From contig CANIQT010000005.1 in assembly GCA_947469885.1 (NCBI GenBank), positions 62,001 to 126,000 of the forward strand: 64,000 nucleotides of DNA, in the 5' to 3' direction. Below, in pieces: positions 15,989-24,475 of this stretch; within the stretch, counting starts at the first letter, position 1, and each line of letters starts with the position of its first letter. The notes beneath the pieces are model-generated. The model searched no databases. It was given only the letters and a program-made list of their open reading frames with translations, and was not told where the DNA came from. Origin of the DNA: Bacteroidota bacterium (GTDB taxonomy: Bacteria; Bacteroidota; Bacteroidia; 2-12-FULL-35-15). The translations under genes were made by a program, and so were the position numbers.

Positions 15989-17047
15989 TTAATTTTTCAT
16001 CTTCATCAATTTCTCCGGTTCAAGCACTTTTATACTTCCATAATTTCCCGAAATAATTCCTTCTTCTTTAAATTGATGAAGCGTGCGAATGGTGTTTTCG
16101 TATGATAGTCCGCACAAACTGGCAAGGTCTTCGCGCTCCATTTTTTTGGCATCATCGGTATTCGTTTCATTATCGTACTGATTGCTTAGCATCAAAATAG
16201 CATCCGCCACTTTTTTTCGCGATGAGTTATAAGCAAGTTTTAGCAATTGATCTTCTTTATCTTTCACATTGTCGGCAAGCATTTTAATAAATCGGTGCGC
16301 CACTTCTGCATTCAAATTAAGTATCGAAAAAAATTCATCCTTCGGAATCATACACACCACTGTTTCGTCCATTGCCCGTGCTGTTTCCGAATGTCGCTTA
16401 TCATCTATTATTTCTAAGTAACCAAAAAAGTCTCCCTTCTTGTAAAGTCCTGTTATCAATTCTTTGGAATCGTCATTTGTTTTAAATGTTTTCACTCTTC
16501 CATCCACCACAAAAAAAATGCCTTTCGGATAACTACCTTCTTTGTAAATGGTATCGTGAATTTTCAAATGTCGTAATTCTTGCAAATTCGAAAGTTTTTT
16601 CAACGGCTCAATGCCCTTAGCCGAACTCATAAAATCACTCAACCCTTCCAAATTTCTCGAAAACTCTTGTTTCATCATCTCCGACTTTTTAAATCGGGTA
16701 GTAATTGCTTTTAATAGTTCTTCAGCATCAAAAGGTTTGGTCAGATAATCATCCGCACCCATTTCCATTCCTTTGCGAAGGTCGCCTCGGTCGGCTTTTG
16801 CTGTCAAAAAAATAAAGGGTATCCCTGCTGTATCTTCTTCCAATGAAAGCGCAGAAAGTACCTCATATCCATCCATCACCGGCATCATAATATCACAAAT
16901 TATCAAATCGGGTATTAGTTTTTTTGCCATGTTTAACCCAACTTGCCCGTTGGTGGCAGTTAGCACTTTGTAATCTTCCAATTCCAGAATTTCCGCAGTG
17001 TTTTCGCGCATATCCTTGTTATCTTCAATCAATAAAATGGTTTTCAT
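15989..17047 (-). CDS. REC - cyclic-nucleotide-binding - Crp-HTH transcription regulator
   Basis: Three domains in 352 residues. Residues 1-120 are a receiver domain: LLIEDNKDMRE acidic pocket, the phospho-acceptor Asp in LIICDIMMP, and the KPF lysine in DDYLTKPFDAEE. Residues about 155-270 are a cNMP-binding domain (KEGSYPKGIFFVVDGRVKTF, GDFFGYLEII). Residues about 280-345 are a Crp-type winged helix (DLASLCGLSYENTIRTLHQF). So a Crp/Fnr-like DNA-binding module has been put under direct phosphorelay control. Its ATG overlaps the stop of the upstream kinase by 4 bp (ATGA), which makes that kinase its cognate partner. Confidence 0.92.
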   Translation of the reverse strand: MKTILLIEDNKDMRENTAEILELEDYKVLTATNGQVGLNMAKKLIPDLIICDIMMPVMDGYEVLSALSLEEDTAGIPFIFLTAKADRGDLRKGMEMGADDYLTKPFDAEELLKAITTRFKKSEMMKQEFSRNLEGLSDFMSSAKGIEPLKKLSNLQELRHLKIHDTIYKEGSYPKGIFFVVDGRVKTFKTNDDSKELITGLYKKGDFFGYLEIIDDKRHSETARAMDETVVCMIPKDEFFSILNLNAEVAHRFIKMLADNVKDKEDQLLKLAYNSSRKKVADAILMLSNQYDNETNTDDAKKMEREDLASLCGLSYENTIRTLHQFKEEGIISGNYGSIKVLEPEKLMKMKN

Positions 17048-18249
17048 ATCGGTATAGTTATATTAAATGTTGTTCCCTCATTTTCTTTGCTTTCAAATTC
17101 AATTGTTCCTTTCATCAGCTCCACATATTTTGCAACAATATTTAGTCCCAGTCCTGTTCCTTGAATATGAGTAACATTGTTTCCTCTGAAAAACCGCTCA
17201 AACAAATGTTCTTGGTCTGCCTTCGAAATCCCTATCCCTTTATCTTCAATAGAAATTTTAATAAAAGAAGGTTCAACTTCGGTGGCAATAAGTATAGGTT
17301 TTTCTTCAAAAGAAAATTTGATAGCATTCGAAATTAAATTAAAACAAATGTTGGTTAGTAATCTTTTATCCATATTAACCTTTTTATTACCATGGTGGTT
17401 ATAAACTAGTGTTTGCCCTTGTTTGGTAAGTGGTTGCATTTCCGAAACAATGTCGGTTACATATTTAAATATATCAATCTCTTCCAACACATTGTCAACC
17501 TTTCCTTCTTCCAATTTACTCACCGACAAAAAATCATTTAAAATATCAGTCAAATTATGAATAGACGATTTTATTTTATTAATGTGAGTGTTTTGTTTTT
17601 CCTTATCATTACGGTCGCCATACGATTTTACAAGAGAAAGCGATGACATAATAGTAGCAAGTGGAGTTCGAAACTCATGCGAAGCCATCGAAACAAAACG
17701 TGATTTTAATCCGTTCAGTTCTTTTTCTTTTTCAAGAGCTTCGTTCAGTTCAGTTTTAGTTTGCTCCAATTCGCTTATTGCTTCTTCTAGTATCATTGTT
17801 CGTTTGCCCACCTGCATTTCCAATTCTTTCGAATAATTTTCCAATTTAGCTTGCGCCTGTTTTCGTATCGTAATATCAATAATAAAAGCAATCACAAATC
17901 TACCTTTGTCTGTTGAGTAAGGGCTCAAACTAATTTCAACTGGAATTTGCGTACCATCCTTTTTTAATCCAAAAAGCTCCGTGCCAATTCCCATCGAGCG
18001 GGCATGAGGCCGCTCATTAAAAGCTTTTCGATGATGTTCATGTCTGTACAAATGGTTTTGCGGAACAAGTGTTTCAATCTTTTTGCCAATCAGTTCACCA
18101 CTTTCATATCCAAACAACTTTTCACCACTTGGGTTAATATTTATTATCTCCCCTTTTTCATTCGCCACCAATATTCCTTCAGTGGCATACAGAAAAAGCG
18201 CGTCCATACCTTCTTTACTTTCCATTTTATGTTGCGTCAAATATTCCAT
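17044..18249 (-). CDS. Soluble PAS-domain sensor histidine kinase
   Basis: A 401-residue kinase with no membrane segment. Residues about 15-130 are a PAS domain (GILVANEKGEIININPSGEKLFGY and ELFGLKKDGTQIPVEISLSP). A coiled linker leads to the HisKA dimer with the phospho-His in SMASHEFRTPLATI (about 198). The HATPase domain shows NLISNAIKF, DKGIGIS and GTGLGLNIV. The PAS region RHEHHRKAF...SMGIGTELFG recalls the oxygen sensor FixL, but heme binding is only a guess. The -7 box TAACTTTG ends 2 bp before the annotated ATG, so the true start may be Met9 (18225). Confidence 0.92.
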   Translation of the reverse strand: MEYLTQHKMESKEGMDALFLYATEGILVANEKGEIININPSGEKLFGYESGELIGKKIETLVPQNHLYRHEHHRKAFNERPHARSMGIGTELFGLKKDGTQIPVEISLSPYSTDKGRFVIAFIIDITIRKQAQAKLENYSKELEMQVGKRTMILEEAISELEQTKTELNEALEKEKELNGLKSRFVSMASHEFRTPLATIMSSLSLVKSYGDRNDKEKQNTHINKIKSSIHNLTDILNDFLSVSKLEEGKVDNVLEEIDIFKYVTDIVSEMQPLTKQGQTLVYNHHGNKKVNMDKRLLTNICFNLISNAIKFSFEEKPILIATEVEPSFIKISIEDKGIGISKADQEHLFERFFRGNNVTHIQGTGLGLNIVAKYVELMKGTIEFESKENEGTTFNITIPI

Positions 18250-18251
18250 CG

Positions 18252-18259
18252 CAAAGTTA
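18252..18259 (-). promoter_or_regulatory. -7 box of the kinase/regulator operon
   Basis: The minus strand reads TAACTTTG, ending 2 bp before the annotated kinase ATG. Either the mRNA is leaderless or translation begins at the internal ATG at 18225. Confidence 0.5.
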
Positions 18260-18345
18260 TTTTAATTCTCAAATGTAGTAACTATCGGTTTTCATAATTT
18301 ATGATATTTATCATATTGTATATTCAAATACTTTTATTAAAAACC

Positions 18346-18353
18346 TATCTTTG
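18346..18353 (+). promoter_or_regulatory. -7 box of the NAD-dependent epimerase gene
   Basis: TATCTTTG matches the -7 consensus. It overlaps the TTG that the ORF track uses as a start, so the real start must be further in, at the ATG at 18396. Confidence 0.55.
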
Positions 18354-18395
18354 AAAAATAATTTCTCATATTTCGCGCTTTGCGAGAAACAAAAA

Positions 18396-19430
18396 ATGAT
18401 ATTAATAACAGGCGGAACAGGTTTAGTAGGCACGCACGTATTATACAATCTTTGCAATGCCGGCAAACCCGTGCGTGTGCTTCTGCACACCAACAGCAAT
18501 GTAAAAAATATTGAAAAAGTTTTTTCATATTACACCACTGATACCATCAAACTGATGGAAAACATAGAATGGTGTGAGGCCGATTTGCTGGATGTGTATT
18601 CGATTATGGAAGCAATGGAAGGTGTTTCGGAAGTTTATCATTGTGCAGCTATGGTTTCGTTCGAAGCCAAGGATGAAGAGGAAATGTTTAAGATAAATGT
18701 GGAAGGCACTGCCAACATGGTGAATGCAGCAAAGGAGAAAAACATAAAAAAGTTTTTGCACGTCAGTTCTATTGCCACCATTGGTCGCACCAAAAATGGA
18801 GAACCATGTACCGAAGAACTTTTTTGGAAATCATCACCCGAAAATTCAAATTATTCCATTAGCAAATATGCGGCAGAGCGAGAAGTATGGCGGGCTGCCG
18901 AAGAAGGGCTAAATGTTGTAATTGTAAATCCTTCTTTAATAATAGGTGGAGGCAATTGGCAAAAAAGCAGCGCAAACATGTTTAGCAAAGGATATAAAGG
19001 AATGAAATTTTATACCGATGGAGCAACTGGATTTGTTGATGTACGCGATGTGTCGGCATTGATGATAAAACTAATGGAAAGTGATATTGTAAACGAACGC
19101 TACATTTTAAATTCAGAAAACATAACGTATAAATATTTTTTTGATGCAATGCACGATGCATTTAACAAGCCGAAACCAAGCATAAAAGCAGGAAAAATGT
19201 TAAGTGGTTTTGCCTGGAGAGAAGAAGCCATAAGGCATTTGCTCACCGGAGCAGCACCTTTAATTACCAAAGAAACTGCCCGGTCGGCAAACCGTAGAAG
19301 CTTTTTCTCCAACGAAAAAATAAAAAAAACATTTCCTGATTATACTTTTATTCCTGTTGAACAATCAGTTAATGATACCTGTAAATTATTTCTGATACCC
19401 CAGAAGGGTAGAGGGTACAATAATAAATAA
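18396..19430 (+). CDS. NAD(P)-dependent epimerase/reductase, extended SDR
   Basis: It begins MILITGGTGLVGTHVL, the nucleotide-binding GxxGxxG of the extended SDR group. The strand VYHCAAMVSF, the serine strand FLHVSSIATIG and the catalytic pair in NYSISKYAAE (Tyr-x-x-x-Lys) are all present. The pattern is closest to the 3-beta-hydroxysteroid dehydrogenase / dihydroflavonol-reductase-like branch, whose bacterial substrates are mostly unknown. The track starts 45 bp upstream at a TTG that lies in the promoter box; I moved the start to the ATG before ILITGG. Confidence 0.88.
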   Translation: MILITGGTGLVGTHVLYNLCNAGKPVRVLLHTNSNVKNIEKVFSYYTTDTIKLMENIEWCEADLLDVYSIMEAMEGVSEVYHCAAMVSFEAKDEEEMFKINVEGTANMVNAAKEKNIKKFLHVSSIATIGRTKNGEPCTEELFWKSSPENSNYSISKYAAEREVWRAAEEGLNVVIVNPSLIIGGGNWQKSSANMFSKGYKGMKFYTDGATGFVDVRDVSALMIKLMESDIVNERYILNSENITYKYFFDAMHDAFNKPKPSIKAGKMLSGFAWREEAIRHLLTGAAPLITKETARSANRRSFFSNEKIKKTFPDYTFIPVEQSVNDTCKLFLIPQKGRGYNNK

Positions 19431-19448
19431 ACTTATTTTCGAGTGCTA

Positions 19449-19483
19449 TCCCTCTCCTTTGGAGACGGATTAAGGGTGAGGTC
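19449..19483 (-). repeat. Copy of the palindromic repeat family
   Basis: On the minus strand it reads AGACCTCACCCTTAATCCGT, then CTCC and GGAGAGGGA. The AGAC prefix and the TTAATCC spacer match the copy at 38661. It lies between converging genes and may end both transcripts. Confidence 0.65.
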
Positions 19484-19484
19484 T

Positions 19485-19853
19485 TTATTTTTTCTTTGAT
19501 AATTCTGCCTGCATCTTGCTCAAATCATTTAACACAAGCTGATATACCTCACTCAGCAATTGAGGATTGTTGGTATAAAATCTAAAACTGTCTTCAAACT
19601 GTACTTTAGTAATATTATTATTTTTCAAAACATTTATATCTAAAGGAATACTTTTTCCCGGAAAATCAATATCCCCATTTCGTGGACCAACACCCGTAAC
19701 ATTAATTGAAGCTTCCAGTAGGTGCAAATCCACCATCACTGCTGCCATCTTATCTTTCGGCAAAACATCATCAGGAATCGAAATTGATTTATTATCCGAA
19801 CACGATATCAGACACACCAGAAAAACACAAAACCAAAATTTATTTAACATCAT
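19485..19853 (-). CDS. DUF4296-type lipoprotein
   Basis: A 122-residue protein with a lipobox (CLISC, Cys about residue 18). A short helical domain follows: IPDDVLPKDKMAAVMVDLHLLEAS, then VQFEDSFRFYTNNPQLLSEVYQLVLNDL. This is the pattern of DUF4296, small periplasmic lipoproteins of Bacteroidota with no known role. It is read divergently from the SDR gene at 19908, and the two promoters overlap in a 54-bp gap. Confidence 0.8.
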   Translation of the reverse strand: MMLNKFWFCVFLVCLISCSDNKSISIPDDVLPKDKMAAVMVDLHLLEASINVTGVGPRNGDIDFPGKSIPLDINVLKNNNITKVQFEDSFRFYTNNPQLLSEVYQLVLNDLSKMQAELSKKK

Positions 19854-19869
19854 TCAAAAATAATATTCG

Positions 19870-19901
19870 CAAAGTTAGTATAAAAATTAAAGTTACTTTT
19901 G
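19870..19901. promoter_or_regulatory. Overlapping divergent promoters of the DUF4296 and SDR genes
   Basis: The minus-strand box TAACTTTG (19877-19870) and the plus-strand box TACTTTTG (19894-19901) are only 16 bp apart, so their -33 regions overlap and the two promoters should compete. The plus box ends 6 bp before the ATG at 19908, which predicts a leaderless or nearly leaderless SDR mRNA. Confidence 0.5.
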
Positions 19902-19907
19902 CAGGCA

Positions 19908-20705
19908 ATGGACTCGTTTAAAAATAAAGTAGTGTGGATAACCGGAGCATCATCGGGCATTGGCGAAGCACTGGTACAGGCATTTGTCAAAGAGGGCGCA
20001 ATACTTGTTTTATCATCCCGTAACGTGGTCGAGTTGAACCGAGTAAAAACCAAATTGAACCTGCAAGAACAAAGCAGTTTGATTCTTCCTCTCGACCTTG
20101 CAAACACAGCCAACAAAGACGAACTTACTAAAATTGTTATTTCTCGTTTTGGACGAATAGACATTCTAATAAATAATGGAGGCATCAGCCAACGCGCTTT
20201 AACCCTGGATACTTCTATCGAAACAGATAGGAAAATAATGGAAGTAAATTTTTTTGGAACAATAGCATTAACCAAAAGTGTTTTACCTTACATGCTGAAA
20301 CAAAAATCGGGAAATATAATTGTGATGAGTAGCATAGCAGGCAAATTTGGTTTTTATTTACGTTCATCTTATTCGGCTTCCAAACACGCACTGCATGGTT
20401 TTTTTGAATCGTTGCGTATGGAAATTTATAATGATAATGTAAAAGTTTTAATTGTTTGTCCCGGAAAAATAAAAACAAATATTTCAGTAAATGCACTGAC
20501 AGGAGATGGAAGAAAACACAACAGGATGGACCAAAATACAGACCAGGGTATAAGTGCAGAAGAATGTGCAAAACAAATATTGAATGGAATAAGAAGCAAT
20601 AAAGAAGAATTATTGATAGGTGGAAAAGAATTAAAAGCAGTTTGGGTTAAAAGATTTTTCCCAAATTTATTTTCAAAAATGATAAGGAAACAGAAAGCAG
20701 AATAG
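19908..20705 (+). CDS. Classical short-chain dehydrogenase/reductase
   Basis: A 266-residue classical SDR: the TGASSGIG cofactor motif at residues 11-18, NNGG in ILINNGGIS (about 88), the catalytic Ser in IVMSSIAG, and YSASKHA with the Tyr and Lys. The end resembles DHRS7-like SDRs. I use the ATG at 19908, not the TTG at 19899, because that TTG lies inside the -7 box. It precedes a VOC-family and a ferritin-like gene on the same strand, with 79 bp before the VOC gene. Confidence 0.9.
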   Translation: MDSFKNKVVWITGASSGIGEALVQAFVKEGAILVLSSRNVVELNRVKTKLNLQEQSSLILPLDLANTANKDELTKIVISRFGRIDILINNGGISQRALTLDTSIETDRKIMEVNFFGTIALTKSVLPYMLKQKSGNIIVMSSIAGKFGFYLRSSYSASKHALHGFFESLRMEIYNDNVKVLIVCPGKIKTNISVNALTGDGRKHNRMDQNTDQGISAEECAKQILNGIRSNKEELLIGGKELKAVWVKRFFPNLFSKMIRKQKAE

Positions 20706-20784
20706 TTTGATGTGCTGATTTACCAATGAGATGATGTGCTGATGACAGGCAACTATTGACTAATGAACAAAAACCAATGAACTA
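20706..20784. repeat. GATGTGCTGAT / ACTAATGA intergenic repeat tract
   Basis: The gap between the SDR and VOC genes is filled with GATGTGCTGATTTACCAATG, a second GATGATGTGCTGATGAC, and then ACTAATGAAC and CAATGAACTAATGAC units. It is the same dialect of degenerate repeats as at 58.1 kb and around the four-helix-bundle cassette. Confidence 0.5.
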
Positions 20785-21849
20785 ATGACAAATACACCAA
20801 CCATAGCAGGAATACAACAGATAGGAATTGGAATTCCGAACGTACACGAAGCATTTAAATGGTACCGTCAGCACTTTGGAATGGACATTCCCGTTTTTGA
20901 AGAAGCTGCCGAAGCCAATTTAATGTTGCCATACACAGGAGGCATGCCACATCAGCGACATGCTATCTTAGCAATAAACATGGCAGGTGGCGGAGGTTTC
21001 GAAATATGGCAATATACCAGCCGAACACCTGAGCCTTGTAAGTTTGAAATACAGTTAGGCGATTTAGGGATTCTCTGTACTCGAATGAAATCAATAGATG
21101 TAAAAGGCTCGTATGAGTTTTTAAAATCAAAAAAGGCAAATCTCGTTACCGAATTAACCAAGGAAGCGGGAGGAAATGATACGTTTTATTTGCGCGACCC
21201 TTGGAATAACTTATTTCAGATAGTAAATAGTGATTCATGGTTTGGTGCAGGAATGAAATCAACAGGAGGACCTGCAGGATGCATGATTGGTGTGAGTGAT
21301 ATGGAGCGCTCTATGAAATTTTATGCTGATATATTAGGTTATGATACTATTATATATGATAAAGATGGAGTGTTCGAAGATTTTAAAAACCTGCCAGGAG
21401 GAACTCATAAAGTGCGGAGAGTACTATTAACACATAGCAAACCAAGAGTAGGGGCATTCTCAAAATTATTGGGAGCAAGCGAAATAGAATTGGTAAAAGT
21501 AATTGACGGAACACCTCGTAAAATATTTGAAAATCGTTTTTGGGGCGACCAGGGCTTCATTCACTTGTGTTTTGATATTACCAATCAAAATGCAATGAAG
21601 CAACTTTGTGCTGAAAAAGGATATCCTTTCACCGTTGACAGTGGAGAAAAATTTGACATGGGCGAGGCAGCTGGTCACTTTAGTTATATAGAGGACCCCG
21701 ATGGTGCATTGATAGAATTTGTGGAGACAAAGAAAATTCCCATATTGAAAAAACTCGGTTGGTACTTGGATTTAAGAAAGAGAGATGCTTCTCAACCCTT
21801 GCCCGACTGGATGTTGAAATCAATGAGATTTAATAGGGTGAAAAATTAA
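20785..21849 (+). CDS. Two-domain VOC (glyoxalase/dioxygenase-like) protein
   Basis: A 354-residue cytoplasmic protein with two vicinal-oxygen-chelate units. The first, residues about 8-150, starts IQQIGIGIPNVHEAFKWYRQ and ends FYLRDPWNNLFQIV. The second, about 165-315, starts GCMIGVSDMERSMKFYADIL and ends FSYIEDPDGALIEFVE. VOC proteins bind a metal and act as dioxygenases, isomerases or lyases; the substrate here is unknown. Its stop overlaps the ATG of the ferritin-like gene (TAATG), so the two are translationally coupled and probably act together. Confidence 0.88.
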   Translation: MTNTPTIAGIQQIGIGIPNVHEAFKWYRQHFGMDIPVFEEAAEANLMLPYTGGMPHQRHAILAINMAGGGGFEIWQYTSRTPEPCKFEIQLGDLGILCTRMKSIDVKGSYEFLKSKKANLVTELTKEAGGNDTFYLRDPWNNLFQIVNSDSWFGAGMKSTGGPAGCMIGVSDMERSMKFYADILGYDTIIYDKDGVFEDFKNLPGGTHKVRRVLLTHSKPRVGAFSKLLGASEIELVKVIDGTPRKIFENRFWGDQGFIHLCFDITNQNAMKQLCAEKGYPFTVDSGEKFDMGEAAGHFSYIEDPDGALIEFVETKKIPILKKLGWYLDLRKRDASQPLPDWMLKSMRFNRVKN

Positions 21850-22412
21850 TGCATCTTAAGCATCCCGAACTAGTTGATTTATTAAAAAAAGCATATTCTG
21901 CTGAAAAAGCTGCTTCGTTTGCCTATCAAGGACATGCCGGGGCTGTCAAAAATCCTGAAGAGAAAAAAGCAATCAGACAAATAGAGTTGGATGAATGGAA
22001 TCACAGAGATGAAGTTTTAAAAATCATGAAACAATATGATATTCCAATTTCAAGATATTATGAAATGCGGTTTCATATCATCGGTAAAATAATTTCAGGA
22101 AGTTGTTATCTAATTGGTTGGTTCATGCCTTTTTATTTTGCAGGACGATTGGAAAGTGGCAATGTTTGTGAGTATTTCAGGATGAAACATTTTTTTAATT
22201 CACTTGGAATAAAAGAGCATGATAAGATACTTTATGAAATGGGAATTAAGGAAAAGGAACATGAGGTATATTTTCTTGCTCAAATAAAGAACAATAAATT
22301 ACTTCCTTTCTTTGAGAAAATATTTCGTTGGGGAAATAAACAGGGATTTAATAATATTGATTTAGATAAAAAATATCCTGTGGAAGAAAGTGAAGTTTAC
22401 TGCAAAAAGTGA
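21849..22412 (+). CDS. Ferritin-like diiron protein (COQ7-like)
   Basis: A 187-residue helical protein with two diiron half-sites of the ferritin-like superfamily: AEKAASFAYQGHAG with E-x-x-x-W-N-H (QIELDEWNHRDEV), then ESGNVCEYFRMKHFF with KEKEHEVYF. Between them, residues about 73-95 (IIGKIISGSCYLIGWFMPFYF) are hydrophobic and may lie on or in the membrane, as in COQ7 demethoxyubiquinone hydroxylases. So an O2-using hydroxylation of a lipid-like substrate is possible but unproven. It is coupled by a TAATG overlap to the VOC gene and follows the SDR gene. Confidence 0.75.
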   Translation: MHLKHPELVDLLKKAYSAEKAASFAYQGHAGAVKNPEEKKAIRQIELDEWNHRDEVLKIMKQYDIPISRYYEMRFHIIGKIISGSCYLIGWFMPFYFAGRLESGNVCEYFRMKHFFNSLGIKEHDKILYEMGIKEKEHEVYFLAQIKNNKLLPFFEKIFRWGNKQGFNNIDLDKKYPVEESEVYCKK

Positions 22413-22435
22413 AGCTTAAAAAACTAAAATAAATT

Positions 22436-22443
22436 TAACTTTG
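22436..22443 (+). promoter_or_regulatory. -7 box of the trans-sulfuration gene
   Basis: TAACTTTG, 22 bp before the ATG of the PLP enzyme gene. It separates that gene from the SDR/VOC/ferritin-like cluster. Confidence 0.5.
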
Positions 22444-22465
22444 TAAAAAAAACAACAAAAATAAT

Positions 22466-23623
22466 ATGTCAGATACAACCAACTTAGGCTTTGGAACCAA
22501 AGCAATCCATGCAGGACAAGAGCCTGACCCATCAACAGGAGCCATTATGACTCCGATTTATCAAACCTCCACTTACACTCAGGCATCACCCGGAAATCAC
22601 AAAGGATATGCCTATGCTAGAGGGAAAAATCCAACACGAACAGCATTAGAAAAATGTTTGGCAGAGTTGGAAGGAGCAAAACATTGTTTGTGTTTCAGCA
22701 GCGGAATGGGCGCTACTGATGCAGTTGCAAAGCTATTACGTCCGGGCGATGAAGTAATAACAGGTGATGATTTGTATGGGGGAACATACAGAATGTTTAC
22801 AAAAGTTTTTGCCAACTTTGGCATCAAGTTTCATTTCATTGATATGAAAGAAGTAAACAACATTAAAAAGTACATCAATAAAAACACAAAAATGATTTGG
22901 CTGGAAACTCCCACCAACCCTACTATGCAGATTATTGACATAGAAGCCTGTGCTAAACTTGCTAAAGAAAATAATTTGATTTGCGCTGTTGACAATACCT
23001 TTGCTTCTCCTTATTTACAAACGCCTTTAGCCTTAGGTGCTGATATTGTGATGCACTCGGTAACTAAATATTTGGGAGGACACAGTGATGTTATAATGGG
23101 TGCATTGTGTATGAGTAATGATGATTTATATACTCAGTTAGCTTTTATACACAACAGTTGTGGTGCTGTTCCCGGACCGATGGATAGTTTCCTTGTGTTA
23201 AGAGGAATCAAGACGTTACACATTCGTATGGAGAGACATTGTTATAATGGACGCAAGATTGCAGAGTTTTTAAAAACACATCCAAAGATTGATAAATTGT
23301 ATTGGCCCGGATTTACTGACCATCCCAACCATGACATTGCAAAAAAACAAATGCGCGACTTTGGCGGAATGATTTCGTTTTCATTAAAAGGAAACAAACA
23401 GGAAGAAGCATTTAAAATTGCATCTAGCATGAAAGTGTTTTCTTTGGCTGAATCTTTAGGGGGTGTTGAATCGTTGATTAATCACCCTGCTTCCATGACT
23501 CACGCATCTATTCCAAAAGAAGAAAGAGACAGAGCAGGAGTGGTGGAATCCATGCTACGTTTAAGTGTAGGCATCGAAGATATTGAAGACCTACTTGCTG
23601 ATTTGAAACAAGCTTTAAGTTAA
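22466..23623 (+). CDS. Trans-sulfuration PLP enzyme (cystathionine gamma-synthase/lyase)
   Basis: A 385-residue Cys/Met-metabolism enzyme of fold type I. Visible signatures: YARGKNPTRTALEKCLAELE, the SSGMGATDAV cofactor loop, WLETPTNPTMQIIDI, DNTFASPYLQTPL, and the PLP-binding Lys in HSVTKYLGGHSD. The end SLGGVESLINHPASMTHASIP is standard. It makes or breaks cystathionine; synthase (metB) and gamma-lyase (mccB/cth) activities cannot be separated by eye, so no gene symbol is given. Confidence 0.93.
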   Translation: MSDTTNLGFGTKAIHAGQEPDPSTGAIMTPIYQTSTYTQASPGNHKGYAYARGKNPTRTALEKCLAELEGAKHCLCFSSGMGATDAVAKLLRPGDEVITGDDLYGGTYRMFTKVFANFGIKFHFIDMKEVNNIKKYINKNTKMIWLETPTNPTMQIIDIEACAKLAKENNLICAVDNTFASPYLQTPLALGADIVMHSVTKYLGGHSDVIMGALCMSNDDLYTQLAFIHNSCGAVPGPMDSFLVLRGIKTLHIRMERHCYNGRKIAEFLKTHPKIDKLYWPGFTDHPNHDIAKKQMRDFGGMISFSLKGNKQEEAFKIASSMKVFSLAESLGGVESLINHPASMTHASIPKEERDRAGVVESMLRLSVGIEDIEDLLADLKQALS

Positions 23624-23689
23624 TTTCAGATTTCAAATTTCGGATTAGCAGGTCACACACTGAAAATTGGAATTTGAAATAATTCTAGA

Positions 23690-24439
23690 ATAAAAGATAA
23701 ATACTATTATATAACGGGTACAAGCCGAGGAATCGGAAAAGCATTTGCAGAGTATTTGTTGGAGAACCCCACTAATTATGTTATTGGCATGTCGCGCCAA
23801 TGCAGCATTGAGCACCAAAACTACAGGCATTTTTATTTAGACCTGACAGATGTAAATGCAGTTACGGATTTCAAATTTGATTTGCATTCTCATCCTCAAA
23901 AGATTTATTTAATAAATAATGCGGGCTCTCTGGGATTTATTAAACCAATTGGAAAACGGGAAGCTTCCTCCATTATTAAAAACTATACATTAAATTTAAT
24001 TGCCCCTGCGCTTCTTACTAATGCTTTTATAAATACTTATAATACTACAGATGCAGAAAAGGTAATTGTAAACATCAGTTCGGGTGCAGCACGAACCCCA
24101 ATCGATGGCTGGGCACAATATTGTTCTTCCAAAGCAGGATTAGATATGTTTAGCAGGGTGGTTGATACAGAACAAAAAGTAAGAGCACTGCACCCTATAG
24201 ATAATATTCACAAGGGTTTCCGAATCTTTTCCATTGCCCCGGGAGTGGTGGATACCAATATGCAGGTGGGGATTAGAAGTGCTGCCAAGGAGGATTTTAG
24301 CCGCATAGAAGACTTTATTGCTTATAATGCTAACAAACAACTCGGTAACCCAAAAACAGTTGCAGAGAAGTATTTCAGGTTTTTATCCCAAATAAATGCG
24401 ACAAAAGAAGTGTCTATTTCGATTAAGGATTTCGATTAA
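23690..24439 (+). CDS. Short-chain dehydrogenase with an atypical (ATA) start
   Basis: The track starts at a TTG (23756) that would cut off the cofactor-binding motif. The open frame continues upstream as IKDKYYYITGTSRGIGKAFA, giving the full TGxxxGIG motif. It runs back to a TGA at 23675-23677 with no ATG, GTG or TTG in between. The best placed start is ATA at 23690, so this is either a rare start codon or a mutated ATG. Later features are normal: INNAGSLG, the Ser strand NISSGAA and the active-site YCSSKAG. The protein resembles sepiapterin-reductase-like SDRs. No function can be fixed. Confidence 0.75.
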   Translation: MKDKYYYITGTSRGIGKAFAEYLLENPTNYVIGMSRQCSIEHQNYRHFYLDLTDVNAVTDFKFDLHSHPQKIYLINNAGSLGFIKPIGKREASSIIKNYTLNLIAPALLTNAFINTYNTTDAEKVIVNISSGAARTPIDGWAQYCSSKAGLDMFSRVVDTEQKVRALHPIDNIHKGFRIFSIAPGVVDTNMQVGIRSAAKEDFSRIEDFIAYNANKQLGNPKTVAEKYFRFLSQINATKEVSISIKDFD

Positions 24440-24475
24440 ATTATTATCTTCGCGACTCAAAACAAAAAATATAGA

